From positions 1 to 64,000 of the forward strand of contig NZ_FOHQ01000005.1 in the NCBI RefSeq assembly GCF_900111645.1: a stretch of DNA of 64,000 nt. Direction: 5' to 3'. This stretch comes from Methanococcoides vulcani. GTDB lineage: Archaea > Halobacteriota > Methanosarcinia > Methanosarcinales > Methanosarcinaceae. The translations under genes were made by a program, and so were the position numbers. The notes under the pieces are model-generated. The model searched no databases. It saw only the letters and a list, made by a program, of their open reading frames with translations, and had not been told where the DNA came from. Of the stretch, positions 25,429 through 35,353 are shown piece by piece (position 1 is the stretch's first letter; every line of letters starts with the position of its first letter).

Positions 25429-25932
25429 ATGGCATTCCTAAAAAGATCAGATCACTCCAGCTTTATCAAAGACAGGAACGCGGAGACTGCAATTACACAT
25501 ATGATATTTTTCATAGCTGCCATCCTTATAGCTATGACAGTCATCGTAGTCATGACTTCCAATGTCCAGTCACTTACAGGTGCTACTGCATCAAGCAGCA
25601 AGGTTCTGTCTGAACAGATAAAGACCGATATAACCATCATCAGCGATCCGGAGATCATACCATACAACAGCACCTTAAAAGAATATACATTCTATGCCAA
25701 GAACACCGGCAGGACCGATCTGGATACCGAATACCTTGATGTATTTATAGATGGGCTATATGTCGAGCCGGGAAACCTTGAAATGGAATTTTTTGACCAG
25801 GATGTGCTCTGGCGACCCGGGGATACCCTTGAGATCAATATGAAAGTCACAACAGAGATGACAGAAGGCGATCACAGGATATTGATAGCTGCAGAAAACG
25901 GGAAGTCCGACTCAATGGATTTCAGGATATAA
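25429..25932 (+). CDS. arlG: Archaellum protein ArlG (FlaG)
   Basis: 167 residues. An N-terminal span (THMIFFIAAILIAMTVIVVMTS) is followed by a beta-sandwich domain with EYTFYAKNTGRTDLD, VFIDGLYVEPG and WRPGDTLEINMKV. ArlG forms filaments capped by ArlF and anchors the motor to the cell envelope. It sits between arlF and arlH in the canonical order, 8 bases before arlH. Confidence 0.9.
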   Translation: MAFLKRSDHSSFIKDRNAETAITHMIFFIAAILIAMTVIVVMTSNVQSLTGATASSSKVLSEQIKTDITIISDPEIIPYNSTLKEYTFYAKNTGRTDLDTEYLDVFIDGLYVEPGNLEMEFFDQDVLWRPGDTLEINMKVTTEMTEGDHRILIAAENGKSDSMDFRI

Positions 25933-25940
25933 GAGGAAAT

Positions 25941-26636
25941 ATGTCATCGATCCGTTCTTTTGAAATTCCCAGAGATGAGTTCAATGGAAAACTTGGAGGA
26001 GGATTCCCAAAGGGCTCCCTCATCGTGATCGAAGGAGGTAGCGGCGGAGGCAAAAGCACCATATGCCAGCGAATCACCTATGGTATGATCGAGGGAGACA
26101 CAAGTGTTACCTTCATCTCCACACAACTCACAACAAAGGGGTATATCAACCAGATGTACTCGCTGGACTATCCGATCGCACCACATCTACTGAAAGGAAG
26201 ACTGCTCTATATTCCGGTAATACCACTCATGCAATCTGCAAAGTCAAGGATCGATTTCATTGAAAGGTTGATGGGTGCAGAAGAATTGTTCGAGAAGGAT
26301 GTCATAGTAATAGACACCATATCGGCCCTCATAAAGTACAGTGCAAACGCTGAAAAGAGCCTGGACCTGATCTCATTCTTCAAGAAACTTAACGGAATGG
26401 GAAAAGTAATAATACTGACCATCGAACCCAGTGAACTGGGAGAGGAGCTCGCATCGATGTTCCGCTCATCCTGTGACATTTATATGACACTTCGTTCAAA
26501 AGCAATGGGTGCTGAAGTGAAACGTACAGTTATAGTGAACAAGTTCACCGGAGCAAAAGGTCCTGTGGGACAGATGATAGGCTTCAGGATCGAACCAAAA
26601 GTAGGACTTGTCGTAGAAATTGCATCCGTTGCGTAA
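25941..26636 (+). CDS. arlH: Archaellum regulatory ATP-binding protein ArlH (FlaH)
   Basis: 231 residues of RecA/KaiC-like fold with Walker A GGSGGGKST near residue 31, VTFISTQLT, and the Walker B region DVIVIDTISALI. ArlH lacks strong ATPase activity and binds ATP as a switch controlling assembly with ArlI and ArlJ. GAGGAAAT precedes the ATG. It continues the arl operon with short spacings. Confidence 0.95.
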   Translation: MSSIRSFEIPRDEFNGKLGGGFPKGSLIVIEGGSGGGKSTICQRITYGMIEGDTSVTFISTQLTTKGYINQMYSLDYPIAPHLLKGRLLYIPVIPLMQSAKSRIDFIERLMGAEELFEKDVIVIDTISALIKYSANAEKSLDLISFFKKLNGMGKVIILTIEPSELGEELASMFRSSCDIYMTLRSKAMGAEVKRTVIVNKFTGAKGPVGQMIGFRIEPKVGLVVEIASVA

Positions 26637-26659
26637 AAAGATAAGCTGAGGTATATTAA

Positions 26660-28312
26660 GTGGAAGCTGAGTATCAAAAGGCATTACAAAGAAACCCCCA
26701 TCTGGGAGTATATATCCAGGACTTTGTAAAAAGAACAGGAAATAACCCTGAATTCGTAACCAGCCTCTCAAAAGATATACAGGACGATGAGTACATCAAC
26801 CTGATACTCGCTGTGGGAGATCCCGTTTTCATTCACCTGTACGGGACACACGAAATGGGGGAGATCGGATACTATACAATAGAACCTCTGCTTAATGATC
26901 TCGAAAAGGCGAAGTACGATGCCATAATGGACCTGATCCTTGAAAGGTCTGCAAACGAACCTGTGCCGAAGAACGAAGATAAATTAAAGGAACTTATTGC
27001 AAAGCTTTTGAACGAAGCAGTGGATATTGGTGCTGGCGGGCAGATCTCCGCTGATGAAAAGGTAAGTATAATCGAGAAACTGATCCCGAAACAGAAGAAA
27101 GTTCCGGTTACCCAGCAGGAATTCAACAATCTGCAGTATCACATTGAGAGAAATATCATTGGTTCCGGACCTATAGAACCAATCATCAGGGACCCACACC
27201 TTGAGGATATACACAGTATCGGCGTAGCCGGGGTCTTTATCGTTCACAAGATACTGGGCATGATGAGGACAGATATTTCATTTGGTAATGAGGAGGGTCT
27301 TGACCACTGGCTCAGAAGCATGAGTGAAAGGATCGGAAGACCTGTAAGTGATGCCAGACCTATCGCCGATGGTGCACTTCCTGACGGGTCACGTATCAAT
27401 ATCATTTACAGTCTTGATGTCAGTAAGCGTGGAAGCAGTTTTACCATGCGTAAGTTCAGCGAGATTCCGGTAAGTATCATCGAACTGATCATGTGGGGAG
27501 CTATCAGTTGTGAGATGGCCGCATACATGTGGATGTGCCTTGAAAATGGCATGAGCATATTCTTCAGTGGCGAAACTGCCAGTGGAAAGACCACCATGCT
27601 TAACGCATGCCTGGCTTTTGTTAACCCGAAGTCCAAGATATTCACCTCAGAAGATACCGCAGAGGTGCAGCCACCCCAGCCGGTCTGGCAGCAGTTGATC
27701 ACCCGTGAGGACGGACCACCTGACTCAAGGGTCGACACTTTCGCACTCCTGAAAGCAGCTCTAAGGTCTAGGCCGAACTACATCATCGTGGGTGAAATAC
27801 GTGGTGCAGAAGGAGCTGTAGCTTTTCAGGGTATGCAGACCGGTCACCCGGTAATGGCAACTTTCCACGCATCTGCTGTCACAAAGATGATCCAGCGTCT
27901 TACTGGTGACCCGATCAACGTTCCGGTCACTTTCATTGATAACCTCAATGTTGCAATGATATTGCAGGCAGTATATCGAAAAGGAAAGTTCCTCAGGCGT
28001 TGCATTGCTATTGAAGAGATAGAAGGATACTACGAAGATGCAGGCGGTGTCGTTACAAGAGCCGTCTTCCAGTGGGACCCGGATACCGACACCCATAATT
28101 TCAGGGGTCTTAATAATAGTTTCATCCTTGAGAACAAGATAGCGACCAAGCTCGGATATGAGGACAAGAGACAGATATACAAGGACCTGATGTTGCGGGC
28201 AAGGATACTGGAAGAGATGAAAGAAAGAGGTATCAAGGACTACTATGACGTTCTTGAGATCATTATCAACTTCTACAAGTATGGTGTTGAAGGGCTGCCT
28301 TTCGCAATATGA
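26660..28312 (+). CDS. arlI: Archaellum motor ATPase ArlI (FlaI)
   Basis: 550 residues starting at GTG 26660 (GCTGAGGTATATTAA upstream). The N-terminal domain ends near residue 250; the type II/IV secretion ATPase core has Walker A GETASGKTTML near 296, the Asp box SEDTAEVQ, Walker B YIIVGEIRGAEG and the His box FQGMQTGHPVMATFHAS. It powers both archaellum assembly and rotation. Adjacent arlH and arlJ confirm the identity over a pilus ATPase. Confidence 0.96.
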   Translation: MEAEYQKALQRNPHLGVYIQDFVKRTGNNPEFVTSLSKDIQDDEYINLILAVGDPVFIHLYGTHEMGEIGYYTIEPLLNDLEKAKYDAIMDLILERSANEPVPKNEDKLKELIAKLLNEAVDIGAGGQISADEKVSIIEKLIPKQKKVPVTQQEFNNLQYHIERNIIGSGPIEPIIRDPHLEDIHSIGVAGVFIVHKILGMMRTDISFGNEEGLDHWLRSMSERIGRPVSDARPIADGALPDGSRINIIYSLDVSKRGSSFTMRKFSEIPVSIIELIMWGAISCEMAAYMWMCLENGMSIFFSGETASGKTTMLNACLAFVNPKSKIFTSEDTAEVQPPQPVWQQLITREDGPPDSRVDTFALLKAALRSRPNYIIVGEIRGAEGAVAFQGMQTGHPVMATFHASAVTKMIQRLTGDPINVPVTFIDNLNVAMILQAVYRKGKFLRRCIAIEEIEGYYEDAGGVVTRAVFQWDPDTDTHNFRGLNNSFILENKIATKLGYEDKRQIYKDLMLRARILEEMKERGIKDYYDVLEIIINFYKYGVEGLPFAI

Positions 28313-28322
28313 GGAGAGATAA

Positions 28323-29978
28323 ATGGACTTTCAAAAGGCATTCAACGCACTGGAAATGGAACCAAAAGCCTATGCGAAAAAGATAGCTTTGCCAATTGTG
28401 TCTTTTGGATTTATCTTCTCGATCCTTGTCTATGTGTTGTTGCCGGACCTCTTCACCGGAAATACACAGATCATACCTGCACTCATACCAGTGATATGTA
28501 TCTTTTTTGCATTCTACTACCCTTTCACGGCACTTGGAAGCAAAGCTGCACAGATCGACAACAACATGCACTACTACATCACACAGATGGGTGCAATATC
28601 TACAGCAGAGACCCCAAGGCTGGATATCATAAAGATCGTTTCCAAGAATGATAGCTACAAGTTCCTTGCAAAGGAAAGTGAAAAGATATACAACCTTGTC
28701 ACCGTATGGAACATGAGCCTTTCCGATGCATGCCGATTCGTATCAAAGAGGACACCCTCTATCCTTTATGAGGATTTCCTGGACAGGTTTGCACACGGCC
28801 TCCAGTCCGGAGAGGACATCAAGTCATTCCTTGCAGCAGAACAGAATGTCGTGATGAACGAATATGAATCAATGTACAACGGTGCACTCTATGCAATAGA
28901 GGTCATCAAGGAACTGTTCGTTTCCCTTATTATGGCATTGATCTTCCTTGCTTCTTTTGCAGTGATCATGCCTATCCTAACCGGAATGGATGCGATCCTG
29001 CTGATGTCCATCGTTGTTGTTGTTTTCGTGGTAACTGATATAGTAATGATCACTTTTACAAGATCAAAGGTCCCGAAGGACCCTATCTGGCAGCAGACAA
29101 AAATAACGACAAAAGCCAAGATAAAATTATACCAGTCCATCCCGATCTCATTGGCAGGTTGTATTATTGTCGCTATAGCTGTCATGTTATACGGCAAACT
29201 GGAGTTACCTATTGCTGTTGCAGCAGTAATGACACCACTGGTCTATACCGGCCATGTTGCAAAGAAAATTGAGAAGGATATCAAACGTAAGGATGAGAAC
29301 TATCCCTCATTTATCCGATCCCTTGGAAGTTCTGCAGGTGCAAGAGGCGGACTTATTGATGAAGCACTTAGATCATTGCGCATACATGACTTTGGCCCGC
29401 TTACTAAAGATGTCAATGCCCTTTTCAAGAGAATAAACACCCGTGTGGACAAAACCAGATCATGGGACTTCTTTTCAGCCAACACCGGAAGCAATCTCAT
29501 ACAGCGCTTTAGCGCCATGTTCGTTGAAGCCACCAATCTCGGCGGACAGCCGGAAGTGATCGGTGATATGATCGCCACGAACTTCCACCGCATCGTAAAC
29601 CTGAGAAAGAAGAGATACCAGTCCGCTTCCAGCCTTGTAGGAGTGCTATACGGACTTACAGCTGGCATCGGTTTTACCCTTTATATAGCACTCGGGGTTG
29701 TTGGTCTGATGCAGGACATGTTCACGACAATCTCAATGCCTGAAGGAATGGGTATGGGAATGATCCTGAGCACAGAAATAGGGAATCTAGAACTTCTGTC
29801 TGCCATGGTATTGTTCATCATGATATCACATTCGCTTATGTCAGCCCTGCTCATACGATTCGTTGACGGAGGGCATATCCTATGTTCAACGACGGATTTT
29901 GTGATAATGTCATGGATATCAGCCTTCAGCGCAGTGTTCACAACATCTGGGGTAGCCTCACTCCTTGGAACCACATGA
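28323..29978 (+). CDS. arlJ: Archaellum membrane platform protein ArlJ (FlaJ)
   Basis: 551 residues with two T2SF domains and about nine membrane spans (for example around residues 20-70, 195-240, 270-310 and the last 120 residues). Conserved cytosolic segments include DSYKFLAKESEKIYNLV, FLDRFAHGLQSGEDI and the second-domain GSSAGARGGLIDEALRSL and NLGGQPEVIGDMI. It is the central membrane anchor for the filament and ArlI. It ends the operon; an arlK prepilin peptidase gene is not nearby. Confidence 0.95.
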   Translation: MDFQKAFNALEMEPKAYAKKIALPIVSFGFIFSILVYVLLPDLFTGNTQIIPALIPVICIFFAFYYPFTALGSKAAQIDNNMHYYITQMGAISTAETPRLDIIKIVSKNDSYKFLAKESEKIYNLVTVWNMSLSDACRFVSKRTPSILYEDFLDRFAHGLQSGEDIKSFLAAEQNVVMNEYESMYNGALYAIEVIKELFVSLIMALIFLASFAVIMPILTGMDAILLMSIVVVVFVVTDIVMITFTRSKVPKDPIWQQTKITTKAKIKLYQSIPISLAGCIIVAIAVMLYGKLELPIAVAAVMTPLVYTGHVAKKIEKDIKRKDENYPSFIRSLGSSAGARGGLIDEALRSLRIHDFGPLTKDVNALFKRINTRVDKTRSWDFFSANTGSNLIQRFSAMFVEATNLGGQPEVIGDMIATNFHRIVNLRKKRYQSASSLVGVLYGLTAGIGFTLYIALGVVGLMQDMFTTISMPEGMGMGMILSTEIGNLELLSAMVLFIMISHSLMSALLIRFVDGGHILCSTTDFVIMSWISAFSAVFTTSGVASLLGTT

Positions 29979-30107
29979 CAAAAATAAAAGGTTATATGCA
30001 AAAATCAGATAAATGCATCATTATGTAGCCGGAACCGAAGGCCTGTAGCTTCAAAATGATAGGATAAGACCGGTCAACGAACAAAAAATAAGGTCAACCG
30101 GACGGCA

Positions 30108-31121
30108 TCATCCATCCAGCATGTTGCGAACATAATCCGCTATTGCCCTGCCAACCTCAAGGGTACTGGCAGTCCCACCAAGGTCCGGTGTCGTTATCTT
30201 TTCAAGTATGCTCTTACCTACAGCCTCTTCAACGAGCTCTGCTTCCCTCTGGTAGCCCATCCATTCCAGCATCATCTTCATACTCAGGATAGCTGCGATC
30301 GGGTTTGCAATCCCTTTTCCTGCAATGTCAGGACCACTTCCATGTACCGGCTCAAAGAAAGCATACATGTCACCAATATTTGCACTGGGAGCAAGCCCCA
30401 GGCTGCCTATAAGTGCTGCTGACATGTCGCTCAGTATGTCACCAAAAAGATTGGTTGTGACCACAACATCATACCTCTCAGGATAGGTCATCAGGCTATA
30501 TGCCATGGCATCCACCAGCATATCACTGTACTCCACACCTTCTGACCTTGCGGTCTCACGGCAGACATTCAGGAATAAAGTATCTGACTTCAGTACATTG
30601 GACTTATGAACGATCGTAAGATCATTTCGACGCTCTTTAGCCAGCCGACAGGCACTTTTTGCGATACGCTCTGAACCTTTCCGGGAGACCACCCTTTTCG
30701 TATATGCCACATCATCATGCAGCTCCTCGATGGATGAATACATACCTTCGGTATTTTCCCTCACGATCACAAAATCGAAATCACTTTTCCCGGTCACTCC
30801 TGTAACACCGGGAAGAGGTTTGATCGGACGTATATTCGCATACATATCAAGCTCTTTGCGTATTGTCAGGAGCACACTCTTGTAATTGGGATCCGCTGGT
30901 GTGGTGATCGCGCCAAAAAGAACACAATCACAGCTTTTCAACACATCAAGGTCATTATCATCGATGGCTACCCCGCATTTCTCCCACTTGCCATATCCCA
31001 GCTCAAGCGGAACCTTTTCAATTGGAAGACCAAATGCATCAAGAACCTCTACAGCTGCAGGAATGACCTCCCTGCCGATGCCATCACCTTCGACCACTGC
31101 AACTCTCATTTTTTCAGACAT
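30108..31121 (-). CDS. aksF: Homoisocitrate dehydrogenase-type (AksF) or 3-isopropylmalate dehydrogenase
   Basis: 337 residues of the beta-decarboxylating dehydrogenase family: VVEGDGIGREVIPAA, ANIRPIKPLPGV, VIVRENTEGMYSS, the catalytic Lys in THIVHKSNVL-like TIVHKSNVLKSD, VDAMAYSL, TTNLFGDILSDMSAA and EPVHGSGPDIAGKGIANP. I favour AksF, which decarboxylates homoisocitrate and its longer homologues on the way to 2-oxosuberate and coenzyme B, because the hacB gene two genes upstream has the YLRT loop of homoaconitase. LeuB activity remains possible. The ATG is 3 bases beyond the stop of the unknown gene upstream. Confidence 0.75.
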   Translation of the reverse strand: MSEKMRVAVVEGDGIGREVIPAAVEVLDAFGLPIEKVPLELGYGKWEKCGVAIDDNDLDVLKSCDCVLFGAITTPADPNYKSVLLTIRKELDMYANIRPIKPLPGVTGVTGKSDFDFVIVRENTEGMYSSIEELHDDVAYTKRVVSRKGSERIAKSACRLAKERRNDLTIVHKSNVLKSDTLFLNVCRETARSEGVEYSDMLVDAMAYSLMTYPERYDVVVTTNLFGDILSDMSAALIGSLGLAPSANIGDMYAFFEPVHGSGPDIAGKGIANPIAAILSMKMMLEWMGYQREAELVEEAVGKSILEKITTPDLGGTASTLEVGRAIADYVRNMLDG

Positions 31122-31124
31122 AAC

Positions 31125-31985
31125 TCACTTCCTTTTCCCTGCAAGGTCCAATGCCAGGTCCCTGACAGCTTCTGCCACAAAGAACTCAGATGCGCCCCAG
31201 TGAACTACAACCCCTTCTATACCGTCAATGGTAACTCGCCCTGATTTCTCGGAGCGACAGCACCTGGTGATGAAAGGCTTTGTCGGTTTGAAGATATCGG
31301 ACTTGAAAGGACATATGTTCACAAGTGAATACTCAACATCCGGGAATCTGGTCTCAAAAAGCTTTTTCGAGATCTCACATCCTACAAGCAAAGTACCATC
31401 CTCTGTTATGATATCAGAATCAAGGAACTTGCCCTTAAGCCCGGAACAGGAACATGGGAACACCGTTATGGGTCCCTCGAACTGGGAAAGATCGATAACA
31501 TTCTCAGTGAAACGCACGCTGAAATCCCCGAATATGCCGCTTGCCTCAAGCCTTCTTATCACCTGGGAAAGCCATGACGGTTCCGGAGGCACTACATCAA
31601 CGATCTCGATCTCTATAATCTCAGACAATGATGGTTCATGCACGAACGTTACGTGATTGTCCACGCCTGTGAAGATGACAGTATTGACACCATCTTTGCA
31701 GAGGTCCAGTGCTGTTTCAATAAGAAGGGCACGGTCCTTTATGTTCAGTTTTTGGTCATACTTTATGACCTGCTCCTTTGATGCAACGAGGTCAAGCTTT
31801 TCCACCTCACGCAAAAGGTCATCGCCCTGCTTTGTTACATGATAAAGAGAATATTCAACATCCTCCTCTCCAACACGATCTTCAACGACCATGTATTCGG
31901 AAAGGAAATAGATGATGTTCTCCTCTGCATCGTCCGGATGTATCCCGGTTACCCCGACATACTTGTATTCATCTGGAAATATCAT
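31125..31985 (-). CDS. Conserved Cys-containing protein of unknown function in the coenzyme B cluster
   Basis: About 287 residues from ATG 31985, just after the hacB stop (7-base gap). No membrane spans or signal peptide. Features: an N-terminal segment YLSEYMVVEDRVGEEDVEYSLYHVT-like with a possible winged-helix feel, DIVPPEPSWLSQVIRRLEASGIF, then a Cys-bearing region: FPCSCSGLKGKFLDSD, GCEISKKLFETRFPDV, VNICPFKSDIF and TRCCRSEKSGR, and a final HWGASEFFVAEAVRDLA. The eight-odd Cys could bind a metal or cluster. I do not recognise the family. Its place between aksF and hacB, with almost no spacing, suggests a role in coenzyme B synthesis or its control. Confidence 0.8.
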   Translation of the reverse strand: MIFPDEYKYVGVTGIHPDDAEENIIYFLSEYMVVEDRVGEEDVEYSLYHVTKQGDDLLREVEKLDLVASKEQVIKYDQKLNIKDRALLIETALDLCKDGVNTVIFTGVDNHVTFVHEPSLSEIIEIEIVDVVPPEPSWLSQVIRRLEASGIFGDFSVRFTENVIDLSQFEGPITVFPCSCSGLKGKFLDSDIITEDGTLLVGCEISKKLFETRFPDVEYSLVNICPFKSDIFKPTKPFITRCCRSEKSGRVTIDGIEGVVVHWGASEFFVAEAVRDLALDLAGKRK

Positions 31986-31992
31986 GGTTGCT

Positions 31993-32484
31993 TTATTTGT
32001 CCTGTTCTTGTAAAGCCTTACGATGCTCCACAAGGCCACCGTCTGTGAGGATCTCAAGAAGGAAATCCGGAAGTTTGTTGCCCTTGAAATCTTTCCCGTT
32101 CACCCGGACAGTTCCTTCAAGCAGGTCAACTTCCACGATGTCACCATCCTTGCATTCAATATCAGCTTCCATTAAAGGAAGTCCGACATTGATAGCATTG
32201 CGGAAAAAGATGCGCCCGAAAAACTTTGCGACGACACAGGAAACCCCTGCATACTTAAGGGCAAGAGCTGCCTGCTCCCTTGAGGAACCACAGCCGAAAT
32301 TGTTCCCGCCGACCACAACGTCCCCCTTCTCAACCTTTCTGGAAAAATCAGGGTCGATACCTTCCATTGCATGATCAGCAAATACCTGCATATCAGTGGT
32401 CCTGAGATATTTTCCCGGAATGATAACATCCGTGTCAATATCATCGCCAAAAATCCATGCCTTTCCTTTGATCTTACTTTCCAA
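31993..32484 (-). CDS. hacB: Homoaconitase small subunit (HacB/AksE-associated), isopropylmalate isomerase family
   Basis: About 163 residues starting at TTG 32484, chosen because AGGTGA lies 5-6 bases upstream; an in-frame GTG at 32493 is the alternative. Key motifs: [37 protein letters not shown] and [17 protein letters not shown]. The specificity loop reads YLRT, as in Methanocaldococcus HacB (homoaconitase), whereas isopropylmalate isomerase small subunits have YLV(Y/M), as does the second homologue at 63766. It therefore probably hydrates cis-homoaconitate and its longer analogues in coenzyme B synthesis. It pairs with a large subunit encoded elsewhere. Confidence 0.85.
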   Translation of the reverse strand: MESKIKGKAWIFGDDIDTDVIIPGKYLRTTDMQVFADHAMEGIDPDFSRKVEKGDVVVGGNNFGCGSSREQAALALKYAGVSCVVAKFFGRIFFRNAINVGLPLMEADIECKDGDIVEVDLLEGTVRVNGKDFKGNKLPDFLLEILTDGGLVEHRKALQEQDK

Positions 32485-32705
32485 TGTTGTCACCTGTGAT
32501 GTAGGTTTTACATGATAATATTTGTAAGTAGCGGAAAAAAAGAATATGTGACCAGAATCTGAGAACGAGTACGAATCATAAACCAAGTCAAAGGAACTGG
32601 AGCTTAAATTACAGCTTTTTACACCCCGTTACAAAATTTATAAAGATGGTCGCAGAACCCGATCGCTCCTTAAGCACACATCATTATCAAACCAAAAGAG
32701 GTCAG

Positions 32706-32739
32706 CCCCACCAAAGCATTAGAAAATGCATTGATGGGG
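32706..32739 (-). terminator. Imperfect hairpin after aglB
   Basis: A 15-bp stem with two mismatches (CCCCACCAAAGCATT / AATGCATTGATGGGG) and loop AGAA lies 22 bases after the aglB stop, followed on the minus strand by a modest T-rich tail. Termination is likely but not certain. Confidence 0.5.
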
Positions 32740-32760
32740 AGGATACACAAAGCTTGTGCA

Positions 32761-35223
32761 TCAGACCTCTATTACATTTCCATCCAGTACGTCCCTTTCA
32801 CTGACATCTATATCCTCCACAACATTACCATAGATGATCTTGTAAGGTCCGACAGGCATGGTATCGAACTGTGTCTCCCCTTCAATTGGACCTTGTGTGG
32901 AATATGGTACCGTAAAGGAGTAAGTTCCGTCCGAAACGGCTGACTGGGAGTATACGAAGGTCCTTCCAATGTTGGTCAGTATGGTTACCGAAATGGTTAC
33001 ATCCTCACCTTCCGGCGCTTCACCAACGATCTGTGCACCCTCGACATACTCGAAGATCTTGACATATCCGGTATTTTCCAGAGCGATATTTCCTTCAAAG
33101 AGCGCGTTGTAGATATTCTTGTAGCCTGTCTCGGCGGAATTACCAACAGGGGATTCGTGCACCATACGATACTGTTTCAATCCCCTCGCATCGAATATGT
33201 GGAGACGGGATTCCATGGAATTGAAATACCTTGGTCCAGGCACCGTCTGTGTTCCCATGTCTGTCTGTACCGGAATGTAATAGTCAGCCGTATCAAGGGT
33301 CCATGCACTCATGGCATAGAACTTCCCGGTTGCCATCTCCACATCAGAGACGATGTATCGTGCACCGGCCTTCTCAGGATCAGGATGTACTGCCTCAAGA
33401 ACTTCTGTGGCCTCTTCTTCGGACTGTGCAGTGAAGAATGTGGACGCACCAGGTTTGTTCTCTTCCTCGATGCTATTCCTGCGCCCTCCGATTCCCTGCT
33501 GGAACGGATTGGCATTTGGAATACGATGCCCTATGACTTCTATCCAGTGACCATAATCCCACCATGACATCACACCATATGCAGTATCAGGGTACTGGTA
33601 GCTCTCGCCTTCTGCCGGAACCTCATAGCTTTCGTAGTAATCCAGTCCCGGATCGGGGGTGTTAGAGTTCAACCACATGGTAGCTTCGATCCAGTAGCCA
33701 TTGGGGCCGCCTGTGTACTGGGACTGCTGCATTGACATGTTGTAACTTGGATACATGAAGGCCAGTATGATGACCAGAACTGAGACTACATGCCATATCT
33801 TGATGTTTTTAATGTCGAATTTGTCCTTAAATTTGATGTCCTCGAGCAGGTCTTTCCAGCCGGCAAGCTCCAGAACTTTGATTCCGACATAAGCAGACAG
33901 GATCGCAGCGTTCACTGAATAATAGTATGCAAAACGGTTCTGCTGGAGCATTGCCCAGATGATCATGAGGGTCCAGACTAACAGGAACGTTCTTTCCGGA
34001 GTGTTGTTTTTCTTGAATGCTTCATAACCCAAGAAGACTATTGCTAAAAGTGATATGTATCCAAGGGTTGTGAAATTTCCCCAGAAGGGAGCGAGGGAAA
34101 ACTGGCCACCAACGGAAAGGAGGGGAGATGCTTCTGCGATGGTGAGACCGCCGCCTGTTCGCATGAAGAAGCTGAAGACGCTGGTTACCAGTGCATAAAG
34201 TGATGGGGACACCAATTTTGCAATTGTGACCCCACCGATAAATAAAACTGCTATCGTAGCAGGATAATAATATGCTTTAAGATTTCTTCTCTTCAATTCA
34301 ATGGAAATAAATGTGAGAGCAGGGAATGCAACAATGCCTGCAAGCAGGCCTTTAATAGCAAGCGGTTTTGTGCTACCAATGTATGGAGTCAGTAAAACCA
34401 TAATTAAGGCAATGGAAAACATAACCATGCCACCAATTGCAAGATAATCGGTAGACTTGCCATGCATGTGGTCTATTATGTGTTGGACAGTAATATAAAC
34501 TCCAATGACAAAACTGAAAAAAACTGCACCGATCCAAGAAAGTGAATATGCACCAAGTGCTATTCCAGCAAGTATGAAATAAAAAAGTACGGGTTTTAAA
34601 TATACAAATTTTTTGTTTTTAATAGATTCAAATTTTATTTCATGCTCTCCTGCGGTTTTTAGTGCCATTATTAAAAACATTGCAATTACAGTTGTAAGCA
34701 ACGCTTCTGCGATGTGATGATCATTAAAACCAAGTATTGATCTTGAAAAAAACTGGCCGGGAGCTATCGCTATAAGCAATGCTGAAAGTAGCCCAACCCT
34801 ACGATCAAATAACCATTTTGCTGTAAAATAGGTTGGAACTACGACGAGGGATCCCAATATGGTAGGGTAATAAGCACATATTGTATAGATCTGGTCAAGA
34901 GTTGGGCTACCTAAACCAATGATCCATATTACTGTAGCAAGAACCATGTCAAATAAAGGAGCAAATACCTGATGAGTTCCATTTGGATACTGGGTATATG
35001 CATCAAACCAAATCATATGCGGGAAATTATTTAGAATTGATTCCACATTTCGGAGATGATACCAGGGATCATTGCCTCCAAAGCGGACAAATCCATTCGA
35101 GAGGAATACTCCTGCTTTGGGGATCGTCCTCAGGTACAATGCTATTAAAAAAGAAATGGTTATCCCTATAAAATAAGGGAGAACGCTCATAAAATCAAAA
35201 CGCTTATTATCCTCTGTGCTCAT
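32761..35223 (-). CDS. aglB: Oligosaccharyltransferase AglB (STT3 family)
   Basis: 820 residues: about 13 membrane spans in the first 500 residues, then a soluble beta-rich C-terminal domain. The first acidic catalytic motif is GGNDPWYHLR (Asp52), the second is the GFNDHH segment near 170, and the signature MSWWDYGHW (WWDYG) lies near 560. It transfers the lipid-linked glycan to Asn-X-Ser/Thr in S-layer proteins, pilins and archaellins at the outer membrane face. GAGGG precedes the ATG. It is the last gene of the glycan cluster on this strand, with the GT2 gene 130 bases upstream. Confidence 0.96.
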   Translation of the reverse strand: MSTEDNKRFDFMSVLPYFIGITISFLIALYLRTIPKAGVFLSNGFVRFGGNDPWYHLRNVESILNNFPHMIWFDAYTQYPNGTHQVFAPLFDMVLATVIWIIGLGSPTLDQIYTICAYYPTILGSLVVVPTYFTAKWLFDRRVGLLSALLIAIAPGQFFSRSILGFNDHHIAEALLTTVIAMFLIMALKTAGEHEIKFESIKNKKFVYLKPVLFYFILAGIALGAYSLSWIGAVFFSFVIGVYITVQHIIDHMHGKSTDYLAIGGMVMFSIALIMVLLTPYIGSTKPLAIKGLLAGIVAFPALTFISIELKRRNLKAYYYPATIAVLFIGGVTIAKLVSPSLYALVTSVFSFFMRTGGGLTIAEASPLLSVGGQFSLAPFWGNFTTLGYISLLAIVFLGYEAFKKNNTPERTFLLVWTLMIIWAMLQQNRFAYYYSVNAAILSAYVGIKVLELAGWKDLLEDIKFKDKFDIKNIKIWHVVSVLVIILAFMYPSYNMSMQQSQYTGGPNGYWIEATMWLNSNTPDPGLDYYESYEVPAEGESYQYPDTAYGVMSWWDYGHWIEVIGHRIPNANPFQQGIGGRRNSIEEENKPGASTFFTAQSEEEATEVLEAVHPDPEKAGARYIVSDVEMATGKFYAMSAWTLDTADYYIPVQTDMGTQTVPGPRYFNSMESRLHIFDARGLKQYRMVHESPVGNSAETGYKNIYNALFEGNIALENTGYVKIFEYVEGAQIVGEAPEGEDVTISVTILTNIGRTFVYSQSAVSDGTYSFTVPYSTQGPIEGETQFDTMPVGPYKIIYGNVVEDIDVSERDVLDGNVIEV

Positions 35224-35353
35224 ATCATACCCTCTAATCTTCCAAAGAGTCTTCTCTATAATTAATTTTTCATAATTATTTATTGCTGTCGTCAGCTATG
35301 ACAATCGGCATCAATAAATATTTTATTTGTGTTACAAATTTCATACTTTATAA

